A stretch of DNA of 64,000 bases from Mycobacterium sp. SMC-2. Lineage in GTDB: Bacteria > Actinomycetota > Actinomycetes > Mycobacteriales > Mycobacteriaceae. How positions within the stretch are numbered: the stretch's first letter is position 1; each line of letters begins with the position of its first letter. The position numbers and the translations under genes are program-made. The notes beneath the pieces are model-generated. The model had not been told where the DNA came from. It made no database searches and saw nothing but the letters and a program-made list of their open reading frames with translations. Below are positions 32,088 through 40,136 of this stretch, in pieces. Location of the stretch: positions 248,001 to 312,000 of the forward strand of contig NZ_CP079863.1 in assembly GCF_025263485.1 (NCBI RefSeq). Direction: 5' to 3'.

Positions 32088-32887
32088 GATTCGAGCCGAT
32101 CGGTGATGCGGTCGGCCCACAACAGGCCCACGCACGCCAGGGTCGAGCCGACGACCAGCAGCCATCCCCCGGCGTGCCCGTTGAGCAGAAAGGCCAGCGG
32201 CCGGGCGCCGATCAGTTGGCCCAGTAGCACGCCCAGCGCCGGCAGGCCCGCCAGGATCGTCGCGGTTGCGCGCGCGCCGGCCATGCTCGACGTCACCCGC
32301 GCCGAAAACCGTTGCCGCTCGGCGATGTCGCGTTGCGCGGCGCGCATCAGGGTGGCTATCGCCAGCCCGTGGTCGCTGGCCAGTTGCCAGCACAGCGCGA
32401 GGCGATCCCAATGCGCCGGCATGGTCGACGATTTCGCCGCGGCGCGTAGCCCGGCCGCGACGTCGGCCCCCAACCCGGCGCGCGCCGCGACCGCGCGCAA
32501 CGACTCCGCAACCGCACCGGCGGTTTCGCCGGCGGCCACGCCGAAGGCGCGCACCGGATGGGAGCCGACGCGCAGTTCGCCGACGAGCACGTCGAGTGCG
32601 CCTTCCAGCGCCTGCCCCTCGCGCAGGGCATAGCGGGTGCGGCGGCGGCGGCGATAGCGCAGGCTCGCGGTCGCGGCGACGACCACGGCGGCCAGCACCG
32701 TTGTCAGCGGCAGCAGCACGGCGGCGGTAACCGCCACCCCCGCCGCAAGGCAGGCCGGCCCACGCGGTCCGGCGATCCGGCGCCACCGATGGTTTGCCGC
32801 CAGCGGCGCGAGGCGGCGCCGCGGTGACGGCCCGAGGACGAGGAGCGCCAGCGCCAACAGCAGTGCGCCGGCCATGGGGCCGTTCAT
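32084..32887 (-). CDS. tadB: TadB-like pilus platform protein
   Basis: A 267-residue type II secretion F-domain protein with two hydrophobic pairs (about 5-20 with 45-70, and the C-terminal 205-255) around a cytosolic helical domain holding ALDVLVGELRVGSHP and WQLASDHGLAIATLM. It corresponds to Rv3658c (266 residues). Start MNGPMAG at 32887 overlaps the tadA stop (ATGA). It probably forms the membrane platform with TadC that the TadA ATPase drives. Confidence 0.88.
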   Translation of the reverse strand: MNGPMAGALLLALALLVLGPSPRRRLAPLAANHRWRRIAGPRGPACLAAGVAVTAAVLLPLTTVLAAVVVAATASLRYRRRRRTRYALREGQALEGALDVLVGELRVGSHPVRAFGVAAGETAGAVAESLRAVAARAGLGADVAAGLRAAAKSSTMPAHWDRLALCWQLASDHGLAIATLMRAAQRDIAERQRFSARVTSSMAGARATATILAGLPALGVLLGQLIGARPLAFLLNGHAGGWLLVVGSTLACVGLLWADRITDRLES

Positions 32888-34056
32888 GCCGGCATCCGGC
32901 TTTGCAGCAAGCGATGCAGGAGTCCCGCGTCGTCGGTCATGCCCCCGTCGGCACGCCACACCGTGACCGCCCGCACCCGCCCGGCAACCTGGCGCAGCAC
33001 GGCGATTTCGCCGAGCCGGCGCCGCCCGGTGCGGTCCCGTGCGACGTGCAACAACACCTGCACGGCCGCGGCAAGTTGGCTGTGCAGCGCCGCACGATCG
33101 AGACCGCCCAGCGTGCCCAGCGCCTCCAGCCGGGCGGGAACCTCGGCCGGGTTGTTCGCGTGCACGGTGCCCGCTCCCCCGTCGTGCCCCGTGTTCAGCG
33201 CCGCCAGCAGATCCACTACCTCGGCGCCCCGCACCTCGCCGACCACGATGCGGTCGGGCCGCATCCGCAGGGCTTGGCGAACGAGCTGGCGCACCGGGAC
33301 TTCGCCGACGCCTTCCACATTGGCGCACCGCGCGACCAGCTTCACCAGGTGCGGATGCCGGGGCGCCAGCTCGGCGGCGTCTTCGACGCACACGATCCGC
33401 TCGGTGGGCGCCACGGCGCCGAGCATCGCCGCGAGCAAGGTCGTCTTGCCGGCGCCCGTTCCGCCGCACACCAGGAAGGCCAGCCGGGCGGCGATGATGT
33501 CCGCGATCAGGGCGGCGGCCTCGGGCGTCAAAGCGCCCGCCGCGGTCAGGGTCGCCAGGTCCTGACTGGCCGGGCGCAGCACCCGCAGTGACAAGCACGT
33601 GCCGCCGGCCGCCACCGGCGGCAGCACCGCATGCAATCGCACCACGAAACCGGCGCCGATCCCGGTCAGCTGACCGTCCACCCACGGTTGCGCGTCATCC
33701 AGGCGCCGACCCGCGGCCAGCGCCAGCCGCTGCGCCAGGCGCCGCACCGCCGCCTCGTCGGCGAACCGAAGCTGCGTGCGCCGCAGGCCGTTCCCGTCGT
33801 CGACCCACACCGCATCGGGCGCGGTGACCAACACGTCGGTGGTGCCGTCCGCGCGCAACAACGGCTCGAGGATGCCAGCGCCCGTCAGCTCGGTCTGCAG
33901 CACCCGGAGATGGGCCAGCACCTCGGTGTCACCGAGCATCCCGCCGGACTCGGCCCGGATGGCGGCGGCCACGACGTTCGGACCCAGCGGAGACCCCGGC
34001 GGGGCGGATTCGGCGGCCAGGCGCTCGCGTACGCGGTCGATCAGCGAACCGCTCAT
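32884..34056 (-). CDS. tadA: TadA/CpaF-type secretion ATPase
   Basis: A 390-residue type II/IV secretion ATPase with an N-terminal helical domain and a core with Walker A GGTGAGKTT, an Asp-box (CVEDAAEL), Walker B region (RPDRIVVGEVRG) and the His-box GHDGGAGTVHANN, all intact. It powers assembly of the Flp pilus from the cytosol. It corresponds to Rv3659c. The start is the ATG at 34056, overlapping the ssd stop by ATGA; the stop overlaps the tadB ATG in the same way. Confidence 0.93.
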   Translation of the reverse strand: MSGSLIDRVRERLAAESAPPGSPLGPNVVAAAIRAESGGMLGDTEVLAHLRVLQTELTGAGILEPLLRADGTTDVLVTAPDAVWVDDGNGLRRTQLRFADEAAVRRLAQRLALAAGRRLDDAQPWVDGQLTGIGAGFVVRLHAVLPPVAAGGTCLSLRVLRPASQDLATLTAAGALTPEAAALIADIIAARLAFLVCGGTGAGKTTLLAAMLGAVAPTERIVCVEDAAELAPRHPHLVKLVARCANVEGVGEVPVRQLVRQALRMRPDRIVVGEVRGAEVVDLLAALNTGHDGGAGTVHANNPAEVPARLEALGTLGGLDRAALHSQLAAAVQVLLHVARDRTGRRRLGEIAVLRQVAGRVRAVTVWRADGGMTDDAGLLHRLLQSRMPA

Positions 34057-35159
34057 GCGGCCCTGCCGTTTCGGGCCGGCTGCGACGACGCGCGGGGCAG
34101 CACGGCGAGCACCCGGCGGGCCGCCACCGCGAGTGCGGATCGCCGTCCGAGCCGCAGCCCGCCGCGCTCCAGCTGCTCGGCGACTTGCGGCTCCGCCTTC
34201 ATGGACGCCAGCAACGGGAGCCCGGTGATCTCGGCGACCTCGGCTGCCCGCAACCCTCCCGGCGAGGGCCCCCGCACCACCAACCCCACGTTCGGGTTGA
34301 CGGCGGCCAACACAGGAGCCAGCGCACCCGTCGCGGCACACGCGGGCACATCGCAGCGGCTGACCACGACGACGAGGTCGGCCGCATCGAGCGCGGCTTG
34401 CGTCGCATCGGTGAGACGGCGCGGCAGGTCGCAGACCACCGTGACGGCGCCGCGGCGCCCGGCATCGACGATGGCGTGCACCGGGTCGGCCGCCAACTCG
34501 TATCCGCGCCGGGTGCCGGACAGCACGCTGACTCCCCGGTGTCGCGGCAACGCCGCACACACGGCCGACCAGTTGAGCCGGCCGCCCTCGAGCGCCAGGT
34601 CCGGCCAGCGCAGGCCGGGTGCGGTCTCGGCGCCCAGCAGTAGATCGATCCCGCCGGCCCACGGGTCGAGGTCCACCAACAGCGCGTCGGCGGCGACGGC
34701 CTGTGCCAGCGCCACCGCCAGCGAGGACGCGCCCGCCCCGCCGCACCCGCCGATGACGGCGACGACTTCGCCACGCGACCCGTCGTCGGGCGACGACTCG
34801 GCGGCCTCGGCGAGCGCGCCGACCAAGTCGCGCTCCCGCTCGGGCAGCCGCAGCACCCGCTCGGCCCCGACCGCGACGGCCGCCGCCCACGTCGCGGCCG
34901 TCGGGTCTGCCGCCGCCAGCACGGTGACGCGAGGGCGACGCGGTAGCGCCGCCCTCGCGGACCGGTCGGCCGCCGCATCATCCAGCACCACGGCCGCGGC
35001 CGCCGACCACGCCTTGCGACTCACGGCACCGCCAGCGTGGACCACCCGGACCCCGACGGCCGCGGCGACGCGCTCCAATTCCCGGCGCAGTTCCGGGTCC
35101 GCCAGCACGGCCAACACGCCCGTGGAAGCCGCCGGTTTTGCCTCTGAGGTGTTACTCAC
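34053..35159 (-). CDS. ssd: Ssd, MinD/TadZ-like atypical ATPase
   Basis: A 368-residue protein with an N-terminal receiver-like part (about 14-110) and a ParA/MinD-like domain. Its P-loop reads GGCGGAGASS, lacking both the deviant and the standard Walker A lysines. LVDLDPWAGGIDLLLG is the Walker A' aspartate region. M. tuberculosis Rv3660c was named septum-site determining protein from overexpression phenotypes, but its place at the head of a tad operon is that of TadZ, the protein that places the pilus machine. The GTG at 35159 opens the operon; the stop overlaps tadA. The promoter is in the gap shared with 6C RNA. Confidence 0.88.
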   Translation of the reverse strand: MSNTSEAKPAASTGVLAVLADPELRRELERVAAAVGVRVVHAGGAVSRKAWSAAAAVVLDDAAADRSARAALPRRPRVTVLAAADPTAATWAAAVAVGAERVLRLPERERDLVGALAEAAESSPDDGSRGEVVAVIGGCGGAGASSLAVALAQAVAADALLVDLDPWAGGIDLLLGAETAPGLRWPDLALEGGRLNWSAVCAALPRHRGVSVLSGTRRGYELAADPVHAIVDAGRRGAVTVVCDLPRRLTDATQAALDAADLVVVVSRCDVPACAATGALAPVLAAVNPNVGLVVRGPSPGGLRAAEVAEITGLPLLASMKAEPQVAEQLERGGLRLGRRSALAVAARRVLAVLPRASSQPARNGRAA

Positions 35160-35327
35160 GCACCCACTCTGCGGGCCCGCGATGTTGGGACACCAGTCCC
35201 AAAGTGCGGATTTGTGGATGGGGACCCGAGTGTGCACAAACACGTCAGCCGACGCGCCGAAGACGGAGGGTCCGCAACCACCCGAGCGGCCGCGCTACGC
35301 GGTCCGGGAGGAGCGAAACTGACCCCA

Positions 35328-35424
35328 GAAAAGGGACGACCCCCGCCAGGGGGGGAGGAGGCGAGGGTCGTCGTGTATCAGCCCCGGGGGGTCGGGCTGA
35401 TACACCCTCGGCTCAGGCCGAGTA
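35328..35424 (-). ncRNA. 6C small RNA (B11/ncRv13660c type)
   Basis: The minus strand can fold into two strong hairpins with C-rich loops, the mark of the 6C family. The first (35373-35405) has a 12-bp stem, GTGTATCAGCCC pairing with GGGCTGATACAC, around a loop with six C. The second (35335-35372) has an 8-bp outer stem (GACGACCC/GGGTCGTC), a 4-bp inner stem and a loop with seven consecutive C, and is followed by CCCTTTT as terminator. A short 5' hairpin (CTCGGCCTGAGCCGAG, 35407-35422) precedes them. In M. tuberculosis this RNA (about 93 nt) lies between Rv3660c and Rv3661, as here. It pairs through its C loops with G-rich mRNA sites. Ends are estimated. Confidence 0.9.
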
Positions 35425-35430
35425 ATGCTT

Positions 35431-35436
35431 ACTATA
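35431..35436 (-). promoter_or_regulatory. -10 element for 6C RNA
   Basis: TATAGT on the minus strand, seven bases before the expected 5' end of the 6C RNA. No good -35 is seen. A CTTTC-TAT-GAAAG inverted repeat (35467-35479) lies 30 bases further upstream and may be a regulator site. Confidence 0.6.
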
Positions 35437-35589
35437 CACATGACAAGCCGCGGTAACGCAATAGCTCTTTCTATGAAAGAACACGTTGAGCCGCAAAAAC
35501 ACTGGTGAGACCGCCGGTCCCAGTTAGCTGAGCGGCCATTTCGGGCCCAAGGTCGCAGCGCCGCCTCGCGACCGACCTATGCTGGGCCG

Positions 35590-36435
35590 GTGACCGTCTT
35601 CGACCCGGCCGCGGAGCAGCACACGGCGGCGGCCACCGCTCCCCGGCCCCGCACCGCGGCCTTCTTCGACCTGGACAAGACGATCATCGCCAAGTCCAGC
35701 ACGCTGGCGTTCAGCAAACCGTTCTTCAACCAGGGACTGCTGAACCGCCGTGCCGTGCTCAAGTCCAGCTATGCACAGTTCATCTATCTGCTCTCCGGTG
35801 CTGATCATGACCAGATGGACCGGATGCGCGCCCACATGACCAACATGTGCACCGGTTGGGACGTCGAACAGGTCAAGTCGATCGTCAATGAAACGCTGCA
35901 CGACATCGTGACCCCGCTGGTTTTCGCCGAAGCCGCGGACCTGATCGCCGCGCACAAGTTGTGCGGCCGCGACGTGGTCGTGGTCTCCGCCTCCGGTGAG
36001 GAAATCGTGGCGCCGATCGCCCGCGCGCTCGGCGCCACGCATGCGATGGCGACCCGCATGGTCGTCGAGGACGGCCGGTACACCGGCGAGATAGCGTTCT
36101 ACTGCTACGGCGAGGGCAAGGTGCAAGCGATCCGCGAGCTGGCCGCCCGGGAGGGCTACCTGCTGGAGCACTGCTACGCCTATTCCGACTCGATCACCGA
36201 CCTGCCGATGCTCGACGCCGTCGGCCACCCCAGCGTGGTGAATCCCGACCGCGGATTGCGCAGGGAGGCCGTCGAGCGTGGTTGGCCCGTGCTGTCGTTC
36301 TCCCGGCCGGTGTCGCTGCGGGACCGCATCCCGGCGCCGTCGGGTGCCGCGATCGCGACCACTGCCGCGGTGGGGGTCAGCGCGCTGGCCGCCGGCGCGG
36401 TCACCTATACGTTGTTGCGCCGCTTCACCTTCTAG
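35590..36435 (+). CDS. HAD-superfamily phosphatase, SerB-like (Rv3661 family)
   Basis: A 281-residue HAD hydrolase of subfamily IB. The nucleophile motif FFDLDKTI holds Asp27 and Asp29; motif II is VVVSASGEE, the lysine is in GEGKVQAI, and motif III is YSDSITDLPML. A hydrophobic segment close to the C-terminus (about 256-275) may anchor it to the membrane. The substrate is unknown; family members hydrolyse small phosphates such as phosphoserine or lipid phosphates. The start is the GTG at 35590. It is flanked by two small RNA genes, 6C upstream and the MTS2823 type downstream. Confidence 0.9.
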   Translation: MTVFDPAAEQHTAAATAPRPRTAAFFDLDKTIIAKSSTLAFSKPFFNQGLLNRRAVLKSSYAQFIYLLSGADHDQMDRMRAHMTNMCTGWDVEQVKSIVNETLHDIVTPLVFAEAADLIAAHKLCGRDVVVVSASGEEIVAPIARALGATHAMATRMVVEDGRYTGEIAFYCYGEGKVQAIRELAAREGYLLEHCYAYSDSITDLPMLDAVGHPSVVNPDRGLRREAVERGWPVLSFSRPVSLRDRIPAPSGAAIATTAAVGVSALAAGAVTYTLLRRFTF

Positions 36436-36544
36436 GAAGCCTTCTGCGAACCGGCGGGGCGATACGCAGCAAACACATCCGGGCATCGCTTCGCAACTTT
36501 TGCAAAATTGGGCCTTGCTGCGCTAAGGGACTAGTAGTACAAAG

Positions 36545-36848
36545 GAACCACGGAAGCCCGGTGAGGCCTAGGTCGATCCGGAAGAGAAGGTTCGATCTCC
36601 CGACCCGGGCGCCCAGCACGGTGCTCGGCACCCACGCGGAGTCATAGCCGCGATAATGGCAGAAGTGTTGCGGGCCTGCGTAATTGCGAATTGTGGACGG
36701 TGTCGACGGCCCTTTGGGTGGGGTTGCAACCGGAAGCGTCGCAAGATCGCCGAGGCCAACCCACGCAGCCCCGAAATGCACGCATGGTAACCGAGTTCCG
36801 TGTTAGCGGGCGGCGGACCGAATACTTCGGGTCGTCGCCCGCTTTGCA
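36545..36848 (+). ncRNA. MTS2823/Ms1-type abundant small RNA
   Basis: The 454-bp gap between Rv3661 and Rv3662c holds no gene on either strand and ends in a strong terminator at 36805-36848. In M. tuberculosis the very abundant RNA MTS2823 (ncRv13661, about 300 nt), homologue of Ms1 of M. smegmatis, occupies exactly this gap in this orientation. Ms1 binds core RNA polymerase free of sigma factor and accumulates in stationary phase. The end is taken from the terminator and the start from the known length, so the 5' end is approximate. Confidence 0.75.
36805..36848 (+). terminator. intrinsic terminator of the MTS2823-type RNA
   Basis: The arm AGCGGGCGGCGGACC (36805-36819) pairs, with two mismatches, with GGGTCGTCGCCCGCT (36829-36843). 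A 9-base loop separates them and TTTGCATT follows. Confidence 0.7.
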
Positions 36849-36889
36849 TTGTCCGGTGACGTTCTGTCCCGCCCCGGCTATCGATTCAG

Positions 36890-37648
36890 CTACCGATTCG
36901 ACATCGACTCCGCGATCGTCAGAGCCTCCTGCGCGCCGGCTCGCAGCGCCCGGCAGCACAACAGCAGCCAGCCACCCACCCCCTCCGCCGTGCCTCCGGC
37001 GAAGCCCTGGGCGGCGTCGCGGTAGTCGGCGGGCTGGCGCATCCAACTCACCTCGGGCACACCCAATCCGTGTGGATCGAGCCCGCTGGCGATGGTCACC
37101 AACCGCGACACCGCACGGGCAACCACGCCGTCCGCGCTGCCGAACGGCCGCAGCGTCAGCAGCTCGCCGTGCGCGACCGCGGCGATCACCGGTGCCGGCG
37201 CCTGGGTGCCACCGCTCACCAACTCCGCCAGCAACTCCAGCCGCGGCCCGACGCCGGCATCGGCGCGGGGTCGGCCCAGCCGCTCCTCGTCGACCTGGTC
37301 GGCCGCCGCCAGCACGTGCAGCCGGGCCAGCGCCTGCAGCGGTGCCCGCCGCCAAATCCCGACCAGGGGACCCTCGCCGCCCTCCAGTGCCTGGGCCACC
37401 CGCAGGGCCCCGCCGAACACCGGGTCGCTGACGGCCCCCGCGTCCGCGAGGTCTTCCAGCCGCACAGGGCCGCCGTCCAGCACCGACGAGGCGCGGGCGG
37501 CCCGCAACGCCGCCTCGGCGGCGGTCACCGGCCAGCCGCGCAGGTTGGCCCGGTGGCGATGCGCGCGGCCCAGAGCGTCGCGGGCCCGGTCGCTGGCCTC
37601 GGCGACGCCCGGCAACTCCATCAGCGGAGCCAGGGGATCAGCCGTCAC
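36890..37648 (-). CDS. Fic-like fold protein with degenerate active site (Rv3662c family)
   Basis: A 252-residue soluble protein, mostly helical. The segment AVAHGELLTLRPFGSADGVVARAVSRLV resembles the Fic signature region (xHAEL...HPFxDGNGRxxR), but the catalytic His is Arg and the GNGR phosphate loop is not kept. So AMP transfer is unlikely and a structural or regulatory role is more probable (inference). The GTG at 37648 gives a length near Rv3662c (256 residues). It sits just downstream of dppD on the same strand and converges with the MTS2823-type RNA gene. Confidence 0.65.
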   Translation of the reverse strand: MTADPLAPLMELPGVAEASDRARDALGRAHRHRANLRGWPVTAAEAALRAARASSVLDGGPVRLEDLADAGAVSDPVFGGALRVAQALEGGEGPLVGIWRRAPLQALARLHVLAAADQVDEERLGRPRADAGVGPRLELLAELVSGGTQAPAPVIAAVAHGELLTLRPFGSADGVVARAVSRLVTIASGLDPHGLGVPEVSWMRQPADYRDAAQGFAGGTAEGVGGWLLLCCRALRAGAQEALTIAESMSNR

Positions 37649-37659
37649 AGGTTGCCAAC

Positions 37660-39276
37660 CTATCCGGGCTTCGCCCGCGCTCGCGGAATGGCCTCCAGCA
37701 GCTGGCGCGTGTATTCGTGGCGGGGCCGGGTGAACAGCTCCTCCGTGGTGGCCTGTTCCACCACTCGGCCGGCGCGCATCACCAAGACGTCGTCGGCGAT
37801 CTGCCGGATCACCGCCAGGTCGTGGCTGATGAACAGGTAGGTGAGGCCCAGCCCGGCCTGCAGGCCGGCGAGCAAATCCAAAATCTGCGCCTGCACCAGG
37901 ACGTCGAGCGCGGAGACCGCCTCGTCGCACACCAGCACGTCGGGCCGCAACGCCAGCGCCCGAGCGATCGCCACCCGCTGGCGTTGGCCACCCGACAGCT
38001 CGCGGGGCAGCCGCCCCAGCACCGACGACGGCAGCGCCACCTGGTCGACGAGGTCGCGCACCGCGCGCTCGCGCTGGGCCCGGTCGCCGACGCGGTGAAT
38101 GCGCAGCGGTTCCTCGATGGCGCGAAAGACCGTGTACATGGGATCCAGGCTGCTGTAGGGGTTTTGGAATACCGGCTGCACCCGCCGCCGGAAGGCCAAT
38201 TGCTGATCGGGGTTCAGCGCGGCGTCGATGCGGGTGCCGTCGAAAACGACGGTGCCCGAACTGGGCGGCAAGAGCCCGAGCACCATCCGCGCCAGCGTGG
38301 ATTTGCCCGAGCCCGATTCCCCGGCGATGGCCAGGGTGCTCGCCCGCCGCAGCCGAAACGAAACCCCCTCGACAGCAACGGATTCCGCTCGACGCCACGG
38401 CGCCCCGCGGGACTCGCGGTAAACCTTGGTCAGCTCCGAAGCGACGAGGATATCGTCGGACGCCCCAGGCTTTGTCGGACGCGGCCGGGCCGGGCTGCCG
38501 AGGGTCAGCGACGGCGCCGCGGCCACCAGCCGCCGGGTGTACTCGTGTTGCGGGTCACGCAAGATCGAATGCGCCGCACCGGATTCCACCACGGCTCCCT
38601 CTCGCATGACGACAACGGACTCGGCGCGTTCGGCGGCCAGCGCCAGGTCGTGGGTGATCAGCAGCAGCGCGGTGCCCAGTTCCGCGGTGAGCCCCTGCAG
38701 ATGGTCGAGCACCTGCCGCTGCACGGTGACGTCGAGCGCCGACGTCGGCTCGTCGGCGATGAGCAGCCGCGGCCGGCCCGCCAACCCGATCGCGATCAGC
38801 GCCCGCTGGCACATGCCGCCGGACAACTGATGCGGATAGCGGCCCGCCTGTTTCGCCGGGTCCGGCATGCCCGCCTGGCCCAGCAACTCCACCGCCCGTC
38901 GACGCGTCCGACGGTCGGCGGTGTTGGCCCGCAAGGCTTCCGAGACCTGGAATCCGACCTTCCAGACGGGGTTGAGGTTGGTCATCGGGTCCTGGGGTAT
39001 GTAGCCGATCTCACGGCCCCTGATCGCGCGCAGCGTCCGGAGGTCGGCCCCGGCGATGTCGGATCCGTCGAAGACGATGCGCCCGGCGGTGATCCGCCCG
39101 CCTGGAGGAAGCAGACCCAATATCGCGGCCGCCGTGGTCGTTTTCCCCGAGCCCGACTCGCCCACCACCGCGACGGTGTCGCCGGGCAGGACGGTGAGAT
39201 CGACACCTCGGACGGCGGGCTGATCGCCGAAGCTGACGTTGAGGCCCTCGATGGCCAGCAGCGGTCTGACGCTCAC
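37660..39276 (-). CDS. dppD: dipeptide/heme ABC transporter, fused dual ATPase
   Basis: A 538-residue protein with two ABC ATPase domains in one chain. The first has GESGSGKTTT (about 40), LSGGMCQRALIAIGLA and LIADEPTSALD. The second has GESGSGKSTLAR, LSGGQRQRVAIARALA and VCDEAVSALD. Oligopeptide importers usually use two separate ATPases (DppD and DppF); fusion is the mycobacterial form. The GTG at 39276 overlaps the dppC stop (GTGA) and matches the M. tuberculosis N-terminus; another GTG lies at 39285. Together with DppA, B and C it imports peptides and, in M. tuberculosis, heme. Confidence 0.95.
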   Translation of the reverse strand: MSVRPLLAIEGLNVSFGDQPAVRGVDLTVLPGDTVAVVGESGSGKTTTAAAILGLLPPGGRITAGRIVFDGSDIAGADLRTLRAIRGREIGYIPQDPMTNLNPVWKVGFQVSEALRANTADRRTRRRAVELLGQAGMPDPAKQAGRYPHQLSGGMCQRALIAIGLAGRPRLLIADEPTSALDVTVQRQVLDHLQGLTAELGTALLLITHDLALAAERAESVVVMREGAVVESGAAHSILRDPQHEYTRRLVAAAPSLTLGSPARPRPTKPGASDDILVASELTKVYRESRGAPWRRAESVAVEGVSFRLRRASTLAIAGESGSGKSTLARMVLGLLPPSSGTVVFDGTRIDAALNPDQQLAFRRRVQPVFQNPYSSLDPMYTVFRAIEEPLRIHRVGDRAQRERAVRDLVDQVALPSSVLGRLPRELSGGQRQRVAIARALALRPDVLVCDEAVSALDVLVQAQILDLLAGLQAGLGLTYLFISHDLAVIRQIADDVLVMRAGRVVEQATTEELFTRPRHEYTRQLLEAIPRARAKPG

Positions 39277-40136
39277 GGCCGCCACGCCCGGGACGCCGGA
39301 TCCAGGGCGTCGCGCAACGCGTCGCCCATCACCATGAAGGCCAGCACCGTGGTCGCGAGTGCGCCGGCGGGATAGAACAGGATGGGCGAGCCCGCCCGCA
39401 GCCGCGTCTGGGCGAGGTTGATGTCACCGCCCCAGGACACCACCGTGGTCGGCAGTCCCACGCCCAGGTAGGACAGCGTGGCCTCGGTGACGATGAAAAC
39501 CCCCAGGGCGATGGTGGCCACCGCGATGACCGGGCCCAGCGCGTTGGGCACCGCGTGGCGCAGCAATATCTGAAAACGGCTCAGCCCCAAGGCCCTGGCG
39601 GCGAGCACGTACTCGCTGGCGCGCACCGCAAGGACCGATCCCCGCGCGATGCGGGCCACCTGCGGCCAGCCGAACAAGGCGAGGATGGTGATCACGGTCC
39701 ACACCGTGCGGTGGTGCACAACCTGCATGAGCACGATGGCGGCCAGCAACAGCGGCAAGCCGAAGAAGACGTCGCTGACGCGGGAGACCACCGCGTCGAT
39801 CCATCCGCCGTAGAAGCCGGCCAGCGCGCCGAGCGCGCCGCCGATCACGAACACGAGCAGGGCGGCCCCCACGCCGACGGTGACCGAGGCGCGCGCGCCG
39901 TAGACGGTGCGGGCGTAGACGTCGTGGCCCTGCAGGTCGGTGCCGAACCAGTGCGCGCGCGACGGCGGAAGCAGGCTCTGGGCGGGATCGGCGTAGCTGG
40001 GATCGGCCCCGGTGAACAACGCCGGAAACATCGCGACGGCAACGATGATCAGGATCAGCACGCCGGCGATGAGGAACTTCGGGCGCCCGCGCAACCCGCG
40101 CCAGGTGTCGCGCCAGAAGCCATTTCGCTCAGCCAT
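39273..40136 (-). CDS. dppC: dipeptide/heme ABC transporter permease DppC
   Basis: A 287-residue inner-membrane permease with six hydrophobic segments. An N-terminal OppC-type region ends at GADPSYADPAQSLLPPSRAHWFGTD, and the cytosolic coupling loop reads YVLAARALGLSRFQILLRHAVPN (EAA motif). Start MAERNGFW at 40136 overlaps the dppB stop by eight bases. It forms the channel with DppB. Confidence 0.95.
   Translation of the reverse strand: MAERNGFWRDTWRGLRGRPKFLIAGVLILIIVAVAMFPALFTGADPSYADPAQSLLPPSRAHWFGTDLQGHDVYARTVYGARASVTVGVGAALLVFVIGGALGALAGFYGGWIDAVVSRVSDVFFGLPLLLAAIVLMQVVHHRTVWTVITILALFGWPQVARIARGSVLAVRASEYVLAARALGLSRFQILLRHAVPNALGPVIAVATIALGVFIVTEATLSYLGVGLPTTVVSWGGDINLAQTRLRAGSPILFYPAGALATTVLAFMVMGDALRDALDPASRAWRP

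Noticed and set aside
35335..35422. Several strong hairpins in a row, at first sight like CRISPR repeats or a phage attachment site
   Set aside because: The stems are unrelated in sequence and the loops are C-rich, which identifies the 6C RNA. No spacers or repeats of CRISPR length are present.
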